Counted from the first letter of the stretch, positions 49,854 through 58,844 are shown. The stretch is DNA of 63,703 bases from a virus (IMGVR_UViG_3300046691_000144:1-63703); one strand, 5' to 3'. Numbers and translations: made by a program. Notes: generated from the sequence alone by a model not told the origin.

Positions 49854-50017
49854 TCCTCGTCCTCCGATGGCCCGTTCACGATTTCATCCATAACGACACC
49901 CGCATCGACCATCTGGCCCATAAACTCGCGCTTGTGCATGAGGCAGACAGAGATGGCGACATTGATGGCGGAGTTAATCTGCTGCCATTGCGCGTCTGTT
50001 ATTGTGTAGGTTTCCAT
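49850..50017 (-). CDS. small hypothetical protein, 55 aa
   Basis: ATG at 50017 overlaps the upstream TGA (TGATG) and the stop overlaps the next ATG (ATGA). ITDAQWQQINSAINVAISVCLMHKREFMGQMVDAG is an amphipathic helix protein. Coupling on both sides supports it. Confidence 0.72.
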   Translation of the reverse strand: METYTITDAQWQQINSAINVAISVCLMHKREFMGQMVDAGVVMDEIVNGPSEDEE

Positions 50018-50772
50018 CACGCCCTCCCCGCACTTGCAACTTTCTCCTCCACGACCCTAAACCCCGGCACAGCCCTAGCACCGGCCCGCACAGCGGCGTC
50101 GGCGTTCTGCTGCGCCACGGCTAGCACTTCCGCCTTGGCGCGCGCCCAGCACCACTCCATGGCCGCCTCTTCGTCTTCTAGGACGGCAACCCACACCGTG
50201 CGCAACCCCGTCCCCGTCGTCGCGCTTTTCCAAGTGCGGTTCGCTGTCTTCTCCAGCTTCTTCGCCTCGGCCAGCTGCTCCTCGGCCTCCTCGCGCGCAG
50301 CAAGATTGCCAGAAGAAGCGCGGATGGCTTCGTCGGCCTTCCGTTTGGCTTCTGCGGCTTCGGCTGCAATGCGGTCGGCTTCTACCTTTGCTGCCTCAGC
50401 TTTAGCGGCACGGTATGCGGCCAGCAGATCGCCGAGCGCTGACTTGCCAAGATCGACCTTACCTTTCTTGGGCTGGATGTAGGGATTGAACAGCGATTGC
50501 ACCGCCGCCACGGCGTCATCAAGCGGCTTCTTCTTCTCGACGCGAAGCTCGTCCGCCTGCTTGCCGAGCGCATGCAGGCCGTCATAGAGCTTGGTGATGG
50601 CATCGTGCATAGCTTCCGACGCGATAGGCTCGCCGTCGGCGAAGTTGCGGGCCTCTTCGTAGAGGTCGTCGATCTGCTGGAAGATTGCTTGTTCGGGTGG
50701 GAGGTTGTGGGTCTTGGGGAGTTCTGCGAGGGCTTCGACGCCGGCGATGTTGAGGGGGTTGAAGCTTGTCAC
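50017..50772 (-). CDS. coiled-coil hypothetical protein near the recombination genes, 251 aa
   Basis: Long helical, Ala/Glu/Lys-rich stretch (KAEAAKVEADRIAAEAAEAKRKADEA) with a conserved-looking C-terminal domain (TWKSATTGTGLRTVWVAVLEDEEAAM). Such proteins accompany recombination genes in many phages (DUF1351-like style). Exact role is unknown. Confidence 0.75.
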   Translation of the reverse strand: MTSFNPLNIAGVEALAELPKTHNLPPEQAIFQQIDDLYEEARNFADGEPIASEAMHDAITKLYDGLHALGKQADELRVEKKKPLDDAVAAVQSLFNPYIQPKKGKVDLGKSALGDLLAAYRAAKAEAAKVEADRIAAEAAEAKRKADEAIRASSGNLAAREEAEEQLAEAKKLEKTANRTWKSATTGTGLRTVWVAVLEDEEAAMEWCWARAKAEVLAVAQQNADAAVRAGARAVPGFRVVEEKVASAGRA

Positions 50773-51233
50773 AGGCCAGCCTCCACGCCGCTAATAAGGT
50801 TGCCGCCAACCAGCACAGCAGACGGCGCAAATCCGCCGTTAGCGATGCGCAGCCACGCCTCATAACTTGCCGTCTGTCCTGCAAATGAAGATGCGCCAGT
50901 ATCGGCCAGCCAGCGAGCGAGATCTTCCGGCGTCTCAAACGCTGGAGAGATCGGCGTTCCTTCTGACGTGTCCTCGTACATCATGAAATGTGTGCGCTGC
51001 TCGTCTGGCCATGATGGCATGTAGCCATCGCGCTTTGGTGGCTCACCGTAGTAGTCGACGGCAGCCTCCAGCCCTTCGGCATTCGCCTTTTCCATGAATT
51101 CTGCGGCAGCGTCATCATAGCTACCGCCCAACATTGGAATATGGCGCCCTACCGCGCGTGAGAATGGTGCGTTATCTGCTGTATATCGTGGATGGTCCCA
51201 ATCAGCAGGAACCATTCTTACTTCACGTCCCAT
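50769..51233 (-). CDS. hypothetical phage protein, 154 aa
   Basis: Starts MGREVRMVPADWDHPRY, and PEDLARWLADTGASSFAGQTASYEAWLRIANGGFAPSAV follows, a widespread phage family of unknown function. First gene behind the 51271-51299 promoter, leader CCACTATAGGGGAGATGATT. Confidence 0.83.
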   Translation of the reverse strand: MGREVRMVPADWDHPRYTADNAPFSRAVGRHIPMLGGSYDDAAAEFMEKANAEGLEAAVDYYGEPPKRDGYMPSWPDEQRTHFMMYEDTSEGTPISPAFETPEDLARWLADTGASSFAGQTASYEAWLRIANGGFAPSAVLVGGNLISGVEAGL

Positions 51234-51270
51234 AATCATCTCCCCTATAGTGGTGGCATTCGGTACAGTC

Positions 51271-51299
51271 ACAATAGTCAATTTTGACAAATTTGTCAA
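51271..51299 (-). promoter_or_regulatory. operator-controlled promoter of the right accessory operon
   Basis: Minus strand: TTGACA (51299-51294), 17 bp, TATTGT (51276-51271). TTGACAAATTTGTCAA lies at 51284-51299, just downstream of the helicase gene. It drives genes down to the cytosine methyltransferase. Confidence 0.87.
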
Positions 51300-51311
51300 G
51301 CTATAGAGCAA

Positions 51312-53078
51312 CTAAAAGGGTATGGAATCGTCCATGTCCCGTCGCCAACTGGCGTTGTCGTTGGCTGGCTGTGGTGTGTTGTCGTTGGCGGCAGCCCGCT
51401 CGCCGACGTGGTAGTCGACGACATTCCAATACTTACCACTTGGGACGACGGATATTTCGGTGGTAGTTGATAGCTCACCCTGTCGCTCGATCCACTCCAT
51501 GGCAGTCTTTGGATACGGAGTAGAGCCGCCGTGGTCCTTCCAAAAGCGGTCGGCATTGGCCTTGAATTGCCCACCCTTGAATTCCGGGCATAGCCAACTG
51601 TTGATGGATGTAAATCCAACCACGTAACTTATCTTTACGGTCGGTACTTTATCGCCCTTGACATGGTGGAAGAATTTTCGATCCGTAACCGTGCGCCAAT
51701 CATCCTCTGCCACCGTCGCCAAAATCGCAACATCGGTCGGTCTAGCCGTAAACTTCGGCTTTTCATCGAATGTGAACTCGTATTTGCAGTTTGGACAAAT
51801 ACGAGCACTGGCTGCGCAGATTTCTTCGCATCCAAATTTACCGCTAGGATCGGCTTCATCCTTGGGGCAGAGCTTGATTGGAGCCTCCCCTTGACCGGAG
51901 CCAGGCTTCTTGGGCGTCACGCAATCCACAGGTCCATGTCTCTCGATGTTCCCTGCAAAATTCATATAGCGGCAGTTTGGCTTTGGCCCACGCGCAATTG
52001 CTGCCTTTCGTTCTTCTGCTGTAACCGCATCTGGGTTAAATCCAGGCGGCCAAATGACACGAGTGCCACGAACGGCACGCTGCACATATCTGTTTGTGGA
52101 TTCGGTCGGCGCCATATCCGCCACCAGATCGATGCATGGTATGTTCGTGCCCGTAGACAAGACGTTGTCATTTGTGCAGCCCCACAAACGGCCAGCTTTC
52201 AGGTCAGCAATGATCTGTCGGCGCTCACCTTTCGGTGTCTTGCCGCTCAACACTGCGCACGTCTTTCCGTACTTGCGCACTTCGTCTCGAACATGGGTGG
52301 CGTGCTCTATGCCGTTGCAAAAGATGACTGCGGTTCGTCTGTTTTCTTCTTGTGCATACCGCATGATTTCGGCAACGGCGGCTATCGTCAGTTCTTCCTT
52401 GTCTGTCGCCTTTGCAAGGTCTGATTTCTTGAAGTCACCTCCGAGGCGATGCACTCCGGCCATATCGTAGCTGGTCTCGACTGGCTTACTGGTAAGACGA
52501 GACAGATAGCCGTCTTCAATGCCCTGTGCCAAACTGTACGTATAAACTACAACGTCAAACAGGCGGTCATCGCCTTCGTCCAGCCGCCCTGAATCAAGGC
52601 GATATGGAGTCGCCGTAAAGCCAACCAACTTCATGTCTGGATTGATGGCAAGAAGTGCAGCAATGAGTTTGCGATACATCGTGTTGCCGTCATTCGGCAC
52701 GAGGTGCACCTCGTCGATGATCATGACATCGATGTGGCCGATCTCCGCAGCCTTATCATGCACGGTCTGCAATTGACCGAAGATTACCTGTGATTGACGA
52801 TCACGACGTCCAAGGCTGGCGGCATAAATACCAGCATTGGCGAATGGGCACATTCCAATGAATTCTTTGAAATTGTCGCCGACCAACTCCTCGACGTGCA
52901 CGCACGACAGGACGCGCAAATCCCATCCTTCGATAAGGCGCTTGATAAGCATTGCCATCGTTCCGCTCTTACCGGACCCGCCGGCCATGTCGACAAGCGG
53001 GTGGCCTGGCTGCTCCGACCAGTAGTCGAAGATGGATTCGACGGCCTCGATTTGATAATAACGAGGGGTGAAGATCAT
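51312..53078 (-). CDS. SF2 DEAD/DEAH-type helicase, 588 aa
   Basis: Walker A MAGGSGKSGTM near residue 35, DEVH in MIIDEVHLVPND, motif III TATPYRLDSG, and motif VI QRAVRGTR near residue 340. A cysteine-rich insert (CEEICAASARICPNCKYEF) sits near residue 430. Such helicases help replication or recombination. The C terminus has AANDN and PANDN, then DDSIPF, an SSB-tail-like acidic end. Confidence 0.92.
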   Translation of the reverse strand: MIFTPRYYQIEAVESIFDYWSEQPGHPLVDMAGGSGKSGTMAMLIKRLIEGWDLRVLSCVHVEELVGDNFKEFIGMCPFANAGIYAASLGRRDRQSQVIFGQLQTVHDKAAEIGHIDVMIIDEVHLVPNDGNTMYRKLIAALLAINPDMKLVGFTATPYRLDSGRLDEGDDRLFDVVVYTYSLAQGIEDGYLSRLTSKPVETSYDMAGVHRLGGDFKKSDLAKATDKEELTIAAVAEIMRYAQEENRRTAVIFCNGIEHATHVRDEVRKYGKTCAVLSGKTPKGERRQIIADLKAGRLWGCTNDNVLSTGTNIPCIDLVADMAPTESTNRYVQRAVRGTRVIWPPGFNPDAVTAEERKAAIARGPKPNCRYMNFAGNIERHGPVDCVTPKKPGSGQGEAPIKLCPKDEADPSGKFGCEEICAASARICPNCKYEFTFDEKPKFTARPTDVAILATVAEDDWRTVTDRKFFHHVKGDKVPTVKISYVVGFTSINSWLCPEFKGGQFKANADRFWKDHGGSTPYPKTAMEWIERQGELSTTTEISVVPSGKYWNVVDYHVGERAAANDNTPQPANDNASWRRDMDDSIPF

Positions 53079-53470
53079 CGGCTGACCTCCTCAAACGGAA
53101 TGCCAGCCTTAGCGAGCCGAGACCGCATATCCGCCGTACCCGTCCCACCTGGGAACACGAGACCGAAGTCAGGCTTGCCGTCGTCAATCATCTGCTGATT
53201 ACGGCGGGTGCCAGCGGTAACGTCATATGGCTTGCCGTTCCGTGTGTAGCGAACTACGGCGTCAGGATGGCTGGTGTCATCCCAATCAGACGGGAACGGC
53301 TCAACATCGATGCCACGTTGTCTAGCCCACGCCTTCGCGCGGATATCCAGACCGCTCGCCTCGCCCTCGATAAGGAAGGACACAGGACGCCGGGCGTGAA
53401 GTTCGTCGAGCGCCGCAAATATACGCGTCGTGTCGCTGTAGTCTCTGCCTCCGGTTACTACTAGTCGCAT
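53075..53470 (-). CDS. DUF2493/SLOG-like nucleotide-binding protein, 131 aa
   Basis: MRLVVTGGRDYSDTTRIFAALDELHARRP ... GEASGLDIRAKAWARQRG is the DUF2493 SLOG-type Rossmann signature (YspA-like). It may bind nucleotide-derived ligands. The start at 53470 overlaps the upstream stop. Confidence 0.85.
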   Translation of the reverse strand: MRLVVTGGRDYSDTTRIFAALDELHARRPVSFLIEGEASGLDIRAKAWARQRGIDVEPFPSDWDDTSHPDAVVRYTRNGKPYDVTAGTRRNQQMIDDGKPDFGLVFPGGTGTADMRSRLAKAGIPFEEVSR

Positions 53471-53634
53471 CACGCCGCCCTCGCCATATCGCGCTCTTCT
53501 TCCCGCGCCATAGCCTGCGCCAGCCTGATTGCATCTTCACGCACCACGATCCAACCTGCGGAGCGCAGGGCTGTAAGGATGCTAGTGGCCCACAAGCCGC
53601 CGTATGCTTTCTCCAGCGTCTCTTTGGGGCTCAT
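53470..53634 (-). CDS. small hypothetical protein, 54 aa
   Basis: ATG 53634 overlaps the sigma-like gene stop (ATGA) and its TGA overlaps the next ATG (TGATG). Helical, with WIVVREDAIRLAQAMAREEERD at the C terminus. No known family. Confidence 0.72.
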   Translation of the reverse strand: MSPKETLEKAYGGLWATSILTALRSAGWIVVREDAIRLAQAMAREEERDMARAA

Positions 53635-54128
53635 GCCGCAGCCCTCAGCCGCAAGCGCTCACGTTCGGTGATCTGTCGCGCCCTCTCGCGGCCAACGCCC
53701 AATTGCGCACCCACCTCGTCAAGCGTATGACCCATGGCGCGATGCAACAATGCGCCGCCACCGCGTCCGCCCATATCGGCCAAGATCGACGATAGCTCCA
53801 TCGATTCCAGTTGCGACGGTTGTACAGCGCAATTTAGCAGCGCCCTCTCGTCTGACACGATTGACATGTGGCGAGATCTAACTTGCTGCTTGCGCCGGCC
53901 GTTCTGTGCGACGTGCCGCATGCATAGCGTGATCCAGTTATAAAAGCCGCCAGTGGGCCGGAACGACGTCCAGTGCGAAAGGATGTAGACGATGCTTTCG
54001 TTGAGGATGTCTTCTTGCTCTGTCTTGTTGTTTGTCAGCTTGAATGCCAGTCGCTTGAGGTGCGGGTAGTAGCTCATTAGGCGTGCGTCGAAAGTGGTGG
54101 GGCGGTTGTCGTTGGCTGGTGTGGTCAT
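53631..54128 (-). CDS. sigma-70-like transcription factor, 165 aa
   Basis: LMSYYPHLKRLAFKLTNNKTEQEDILNESIVYIL ... FYNWITLCMRHVAQNGRRK has region-2 character, and GHTLDEVGAQLGVGRERARQITERERLRLR is a clear region-4 HTH with the RERARQI box. It is short (like ECF factors). Leader CACCACAAGAGGAGACCAC. It probably redirects host RNA polymerase to a subset of phage promoters, perhaps the late one. An ANDN peptide is at its N terminus. Confidence 0.8.
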   Translation of the reverse strand: MTTPANDNRPTTFDARLMSYYPHLKRLAFKLTNNKTEQEDILNESIVYILSHWTSFRPTGGFYNWITLCMRHVAQNGRRKQQVRSRHMSIVSDERALLNCAVQPSQLESMELSSILADMGGRGGGALLHRAMGHTLDEVGAQLGVGRERARQITERERLRLRAAA

Positions 54129-54218
54129 GTGGTCTCCTCTTGTGGTGTGTCGTTTCCTTGGCTTTGGTTGCCCGTGTTCGAGGTTTTGTATCAATTTGGC
54201 TGGTGAGGCCGGATGCGG

Positions 54219-55145
54219 TCAGTGGGTGGCGCCGTCTATCCAAATTTCTCCCGACGCCAGCAAATAGCTTATGGTCTCCGCCTCTTCATCCACCTCCTGC
54301 AAAACACCTGGAACCATCGCTGGAATCGTGATGTGGGCGGGACACCCAATTTTTTGCTCATCGAAAGAAATCGGCTTCGACCACCTGGCACACGACCAGT
54401 GCCCGTCTCCGCCAATTTCAGGGGATGCATGGATGCAGGAACGGCACGTTGACCTAGGCCATTCGCCGTGGTGGCATACCTCTTTCTTGCGGCAGAACAT
54501 GCAGCCGAAAAAGTCTGGCTTCTCCGATATCCTCGATGGCGGTTCTGGCGAGTTGATGACGCGCTCAAGCCTTGCCAGCAAGCGCAGGCAGAACTCGACG
54601 TCATATTCGATGCGCTCGGCGTACAGATCGTCGCTATCTTTGCAGCTTACAAGGTAAAGGCATCTCGTCAGACCAAATGCATGCATGCCAAGCTGGCACT
54701 GCCCATAATGAAGTGGCTTGCTTTCCTTGCATCCCTTCTTCTGGATATCTGCGAAGTTCTTCTTGTTTGCGCTCTTAAATTCTAGGAGGTGCTCGGTTCT
54801 GGGCGCCTCTGGAATGCCCATCGCCTTGCCGTCGCACTTGCCGCGGACATGCGATCCGACAAGGCGGATTCTGTCTTGCTGGCCGTAGACATCAACGCCG
54901 ATTCGTTCGAGGTCGGCGACAAGACGGTCCTCTTCCAAGTTGCCAGTCTGAAAAAGACGCAACTGCTTGCCGGTATGCTTTTCGACAGGGAGAGCCCATC
55001 GAAAAGCATACCAAACGCTTCGGTCGCAAGCGTCGTTGGCTTCACCGACGCTGATGCCAAGGCTATCCCACGATTCCGCAGCGGCTTCGTAGGCGGCATA
55101 GATGGCGCTTACGGTTGATGGTTGGATGCGTGGGATGGGCGCCAT
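54219..55145 (-). CDS. Cas4/RecB-like PD-(D/E)XK exonuclease, 308 aa
   Basis: DRSVWYAFRWA (N-terminal part), KCDGKAMGI (Asp), LLEFKSANKKNF (E-x-K) and HYGQCQLGMHAFG (Q motif) form the nuclease core. C-terminal cysteines (CMFCRKKEVCHHGEW ... CRSCIH) could hold a metal or Fe-S cluster. It would resect DNA ends for the Sak4-like recombinase. It is directly downstream of the sliding clamp gene, overlapping by one base. Confidence 0.88.
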   Translation of the reverse strand: MAPIPRIQPSTVSAIYAAYEAAAESWDSLGISVGEANDACDRSVWYAFRWALPVEKHTGKQLRLFQTGNLEEDRLVADLERIGVDVYGQQDRIRLVGSHVRGKCDGKAMGIPEAPRTEHLLEFKSANKKNFADIQKKGCKESKPLHYGQCQLGMHAFGLTRCLYLVSCKDSDDLYAERIEYDVEFCLRLLARLERVINSPEPPSRISEKPDFFGCMFCRKKEVCHHGEWPRSTCRSCIHASPEIGGDGHWSCARWSKPISFDEQKIGCPAHITIPAMVPGVLQEVDEEAETISYLLASGEIWIDGATH

Positions 55146-56203
55146 TAGATGCGAACCGGCATCAATACGGCCAGCAACTCCGGCACCTTCTCAGAAGTAA
55201 ATACGGCAGGACTCCCAGAGTCGCCGAGCGCCAACTGAATGTTGCCAGCAGGGAAGATGCCAACCAGTTCCGTTAGGTAAGCGGCGTTGAACCCGATATC
55301 GACGGGCTGACCATCGTAGGCGACAACGATTTCGTCGGACGCGCTGCCTTGATCTGGGTTGTTGACCGTGAGCGCAGCAGTGCCTTCGGCAAAAGACAGC
55401 TTGACGGCACGGCCACGCTCGGAAGAGACGACAGATACACGACCGGCAGCCTGGCGCATGTCGTCGCTGCCGAAAACGATATTCTTGTCGTTGCCTGTGG
55501 GAATAACGCGCTGATAATCAGGGAACGTGCCGTCGATCAGTTTGGAGACCAGCACAAAGTCGCCGGACTCAATGCGGATCTTCTGGCTGGAAATCGAGAC
55601 GGCAACCGTGCCTTTCGGGAGTAGCGATACAATTTTGCGAGGAACAATGACGCCATCGAATTCCGGGACAGACGGCCCGACGTGCCGAGATAGACGATGG
55701 CCGTCCGTTGCTACGGCGCGCAAATTGCCATCTTGAACGTGCATGAAAATGCCGTTGAGATAATATCGCGTTTCCTCTGTCGAGATCGCAAACGCCACAG
55801 GCGCAAACAGCGCCGCAAGATCGATATCGAACGTGGCGTCAAACTTGCCGCCATCAAGCGACGGGAAGTCATCGGCCGGTAAAGTTGGCAGCGTGAACTG
55901 GCTACGGCCAGACTTCACCGTGAGGCGTCCTTTGTCCTCGGACAAGGAGATGTCGCCTGTGGATTTCTTTGCGATATCCGACAAGAGCTTGGCGTCGACA
56001 CAGACGGCTCCTGGCGCGCTAACGGTCGCGGCGGCTGCGTCGGTAGCAACGATATCGAGATCAGTGCCGGTGACCGTCAGGCGGCCGTCTGTGGCGGTAA
56101 GTTTGATGGCTGACAGGATCGGGATGGTCGTACGAGCCTCCACAACGCGTCCGACGTTTGTCAGGACGCGCGCTAGGTCGGATTTGGGGATTGTTAGCTT
56201 CAC
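55145..56203 (-). CDS. dnaN-like: DNA polymerase III beta (sliding clamp)-like protein, 352 aa, GTG start
   Basis: The GTG at 56203 follows AAGAGGAGACCACC. Three related clamp domains are seen: VKLTIPKSDLARVLTNVGRVVEARTTIPILSAI (domain 1), FAISTEETRYYLNGIFMHVQDGNLRAVATDGHRL (domain 2) and FNAAYLTELVGIFPAGNIQLALGDSGSPAVF with a C-terminal LAVLMPVRI (domain 3), all of the DnaN type. A phage without a visible DNA polymerase gene that carries its own clamp probably recruits the host Pol III. Confidence 0.93.
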   Translation of the reverse strand: MKLTIPKSDLARVLTNVGRVVEARTTIPILSAIKLTATDGRLTVTGTDLDIVATDAAAATVSAPGAVCVDAKLLSDIAKKSTGDISLSEDKGRLTVKSGRSQFTLPTLPADDFPSLDGGKFDATFDIDLAALFAPVAFAISTEETRYYLNGIFMHVQDGNLRAVATDGHRLSRHVGPSVPEFDGVIVPRKIVSLLPKGTVAVSISSQKIRIESGDFVLVSKLIDGTFPDYQRVIPTGNDKNIVFGSDDMRQAAGRVSVVSSERGRAVKLSFAEGTAALTVNNPDQGSASDEIVVAYDGQPVDIGFNAAYLTELVGIFPAGNIQLALGDSGSPAVFTSEKVPELLAVLMPVRI

Positions 56204-56258
56204 GGTGGTCTCCTCTTGTAGTGGTGAGGCGGGCCGCTGGTGAGGCCCGCCGTTGTTG

Positions 56259-56870
56259 TTACTTGGAGCCCCAAGGCTTACGACCACCGGCCGCTGCCGC
56301 AGCAGGTTTCGTAGCCGCCACCGCCGGCTTGTTGTCATTGGCTGGTACTGGCCGGTCCTCGTTGCGCTTCTTGCCCTGCGTACCGTCACCGATAACACCT
56401 AGTTCCGGAACCGGCTCCTTGGCCGCGTCGTCGGTATAGAAGAAGCGATCGATCTGGTTCTTGTCCTTGAAGAAACCACCAGCAGGGTTTGCGTTACCGA
56501 TTTGAATGCCTACTTCGGCCACGAACGACTTGAACAGCAGGTCGTCAGTGTCGGTATCTGCGGTGATTTCCACGCCGACGGAACGGCCAAATCTGTCGAA
56601 CATGGGCTTGCCGTACTTGTATGCGGGAAGCTGGTAGCCGTCGGGATGGACGATGGTCCAATAGGCCCAGAACTTGCGGCCCTTGAACTCTTCCGGCTCG
56701 ATCACTTCGAATGTGATTTCCGCCTGATAGCCCTTGTCGTCCTTGGTCTTCGGAAGGTTGATAGCTTCCGCCTGGAGGCGAGCATACATGTGCGGCAGGA
56801 TGCCGCCACTGCCGCCCTGCTTCTCTGTATTGTCGAACTCCGCTTCGTAGTCATTTCCGATTCTAGCCAA
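56259..56870 (-). CDS. DUF669-like ssDNA-binding protein, 203 aa, TTG start
   Basis: ITFEVIEPEEFKGRKFWAYWTIVHPDG ... PMFDRFGRSVGVEI is the OB-fold-like DUF669 pattern associated with Sak4-type recombinases. The C terminus (PVPANDNKPAVAATKPAAAAAGGRKPWGSK) is a disordered tail with a W. The start TTG at 56870 follows CACACGAAGGAGAATATT. Confidence 0.82.
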   Translation of the reverse strand: MARIGNDYEAEFDNTEKQGGSGGILPHMYARLQAEAINLPKTKDDKGYQAEITFEVIEPEEFKGRKFWAYWTIVHPDGYQLPAYKYGKPMFDRFGRSVGVEITADTDTDDLLFKSFVAEVGIQIGNANPAGGFFKDKNQIDRFFYTDDAAKEPVPELGVIGDGTQGKKRNEDRPVPANDNKPAVAATKPAAAAAGGRKPWGSK

Positions 56871-56897
56871 AATATTCTCCTTCGTGTGGTGGTTAGG

Positions 56898-57092
56898 TTA
56901 GTTTCTTGGTGCGGAAAGCTCTTTTGCCTTCAGCACTGCCAGTCGCTTGTCGGTGAACAAGAGCGGCTGGTTATCGTTTACGACATGCGCCCAAAGGCCT
57001 CGCTCTATTTTGGCCTCCAGGCCGTACTGGCCGTTAGTTGCTATGTAGACGCGGTGCTTACGGCCAGCTACGGGATTACAGAAGGCGATCAT
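56898..57092 (-). CDS. small hypothetical protein, 64 aa
   Basis: ATG overlaps the stop of the Sak4-like gene. AFCNPVAGRKHRVYIATNGQYGLEAKIERGLW and a VNDNQP motif are seen. A basic alpha/beta protein without a recognised family. Confidence 0.68.
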   Translation of the reverse strand: MIAFCNPVAGRKHRVYIATNGQYGLEAKIERGLWAHVVNDNQPLLFTDKRLAVLKAKELSAPRN

Positions 57093-57901
57093 GCCTCTTC
57101 CTCCTCTTCCTGCTCGACAACGGCCGTCACGACGTCAGGCTGCGGCGGGAAGTAAGTATTGAGTGCTGCGAACCCATGGCCCTGCTTGAGTTCAATGATT
57201 GGCTTCGGAAAATCGTATCGGGAGCCGGCGATAAATCCGGGACGCTCTTCAACGGCGATGTTGATTTCCCCGCTACCCTGACCGCGCTTTGCAGTCTTCT
57301 TGAAGCCTAGATCTTCCTTTTGGATCGATACGCGCTGGTGTAGGAAGCCGATGAGGTCGGATGCTGCGCAAATCGCTTCAGCCGCCGTCTCACGGACGTT
57401 CGGCATGTAACGCGGGTAGCTGTCCGTCGTCACACCCGGCACGGTCTTGGCCTTGACGTGTGAGATAAGCACGACATAGAAACCGGCCTTCTTGAGTGCC
57501 AGCATCTTCTTGATGAACTCTAGCCAGATGCTATGCGCAGCGGTATAGCCGTCCCCATATCCAGGCTGCGTGATATCAGCCCAGCCGTTACGGGCGCAGG
57601 CTTCGGCATTGATGAACACCTCGAGACCGTCTAGCGCGTCCACAACAAACGTGCGGCGGTCATGTTCAGCCTCAAGCATGAAGTTCGCCTGATCCATCAC
57701 GTCTTCGAACGACTCCGATACACCAAAAGACTTCATCGGCGCTCCAGCAGACTGACGTTCGCCCTCGCCTGTGCGGCAGTAGTACGGCGCAGGAAACTCA
57801 GATGCCAACGTGGTCTTGCCTAGCTTGGCGCCACCATAAATCGTGGTTATCGGCGGATCGGTATCGGACGTATCTTTCAGTTCGTCCCATGAAATTGCCA
57901 T
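57089..57901 (-). CDS. Sak4-like RecA-fold ATPase, 270 aa
   Basis: Walker A YGGAKLGKTTLA near residue 25 and Walker B VVDALDGLEVF near residue 95, with VVLISHVKAKTVPG and RYMPNVRETAAEAI, match the AAA_24/Sak4 phage recombinases. The acidic C terminus (QEEEEEA) is typical. It cooperates with the DUF669-like protein and the exonuclease in homologous recombination. Confidence 0.88.
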   Translation of the reverse strand: MAISWDELKDTSDTDPPITTIYGGAKLGKTTLASEFPAPYYCRTGEGERQSAGAPMKSFGVSESFEDVMDQANFMLEAEHDRRTFVVDALDGLEVFINAEACARNGWADITQPGYGDGYTAAHSIWLEFIKKMLALKKAGFYVVLISHVKAKTVPGVTTDSYPRYMPNVRETAAEAICAASDLIGFLHQRVSIQKEDLGFKKTAKRGQGSGEINIAVEERPGFIAGSRYDFPKPIIELKQGHGFAALNTYFPPQPDVVTAVVEQEEEEEA

Positions 57902-57911
57902 GCCTTACCTC

Positions 57912-58268
57912 CTAATGAAAATAAATGACGGCTGCGATGAAGACCAAAGCCAGGATCGCAGGAACCCAGCTAAACGGGTCCGGCCACCAGCTTGCCGGTG
58001 TCGATGTGGCGTGTGCTTCTCGCTCGTTGAGCCAGTCGCCAAACTTGTTGCCAGCCCAGACGAAGCCGTACATCACAGCAAGGGCGATTGCGCCGACGCC
58101 GATGGACGGAAAGAAGAGTGCAGCGACAAATGCGGCCGCCGTGATGGCGGCAACCAAGGAGCGCCGGATGATGGGTGCGGTGAAGTTGGTTGGCTTCTTC
58201 TTGAGGTTTGGCGCATCAACGGGCACGTAGTCCAACGGTGTGCCGGTGAGTGGCGGGAGCATGGTCAT
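57912..58268 (-). CDS. membrane protein, 118 aa
   Basis: Three hydrophobic segments (residues about 37-53, 56-75 and 100-117) with a cytoplasmic Pro/Lys-rich N terminus. No family recognised. It lies between the recombination genes and small upstream genes and is translated by an ATGA overlap. Confidence 0.72.
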   Translation of the reverse strand: MTMLPPLTGTPLDYVPVDAPNLKKKPTNFTAPIIRRSLVAAITAAAFVAALFFPSIGVGAIALAVMYGFVWAGNKFGDWLNEREAHATSTPASWWPDPFSWVPAILALVFIAAVIYFH

Positions 58269-58663
58269 GCTGCCACCCGCTGATCAGTGATTATGTTTTC
58301 GGAAAGACGGCGCATCGTGTCGACGAGCGGGTTGACGTGATCGACATCGATACCGTTCTGCCTGCCGAGCTCGATCACATCGGACAGGGCGGTCATGAAT
58401 TCCTTCATGCGGGTTTCGTCTTGCGATGGCAGCGCGGCGATGAAGGCGTCTAGCTTGTCAAGGAATTCTGCGGGCATCTTGGCTTTGGCGTAATGGTAGG
58501 CGCTGCCATATGCTGTTTTTTTATCATCCCATTTAAGGTAGGCGGTAAGTTCTGAATTCGCCCTGATGGAGAATGCTGCGTCTGGGTTACGCAAACCCTT
58601 AGCGTTCATGGCTGCCGGCATGGTGTTGATGCGCTGCTGCACGTCTTCGATAGTCATGTTCAT
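58265..58663 (-). CDS. hypothetical protein, 132 aa
   Basis: ADDKKTAY-like central region (SELTAYLKWDDKKTAYGSAYHYAKA) and a helical C terminus. Leader CTAAGAGGAGACTTGTC. Members of this size occur near phage recombination genes. The function is not known. Confidence 0.7.
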   Translation of the reverse strand: MNMTIEDVQQRINTMPAAMNAKGLRNPDAAFSIRANSELTAYLKWDDKKTAYGSAYHYAKAKMPAEFLDKLDAFIAALPSQDETRMKEFMTALSDVIELGRQNGIDVDHVNPLVDTMRRLSENIITDQRVAA

Positions 58664-58733
58664 GACAAGTCTCCTCTTAGCCGTGCGCTCGGTGGGCGCA
58701 CGGCGTTTCTGTGGTGGCTGGTTTGGTGGTGTT

Positions 58734-58844
58734 CTAAAGCACGATAAATGCCAGGAAAATCAGCCATCCCCAACCGTCATGGCCAGAATAGGCCACGATG
58801 GCGGCTCCGACTGCGCAAACCGACGCAAAGCCGTACTTGGTCAT
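58734..58844 (-). CDS. very small membrane protein, 36 aa
   Basis: ATG 58844 overlaps the preceding stop (ATGA). One or two hydrophobic stretches (YGFASVCAVGAAIVAYSGHD and WLIFLAFIVL). Coupled to the upstream gene. Its small size means translation is likely but unproven. Confidence 0.65.
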   Translation of the reverse strand: MTKYGFASVCAVGAAIVAYSGHDGWGWLIFLAFIVL

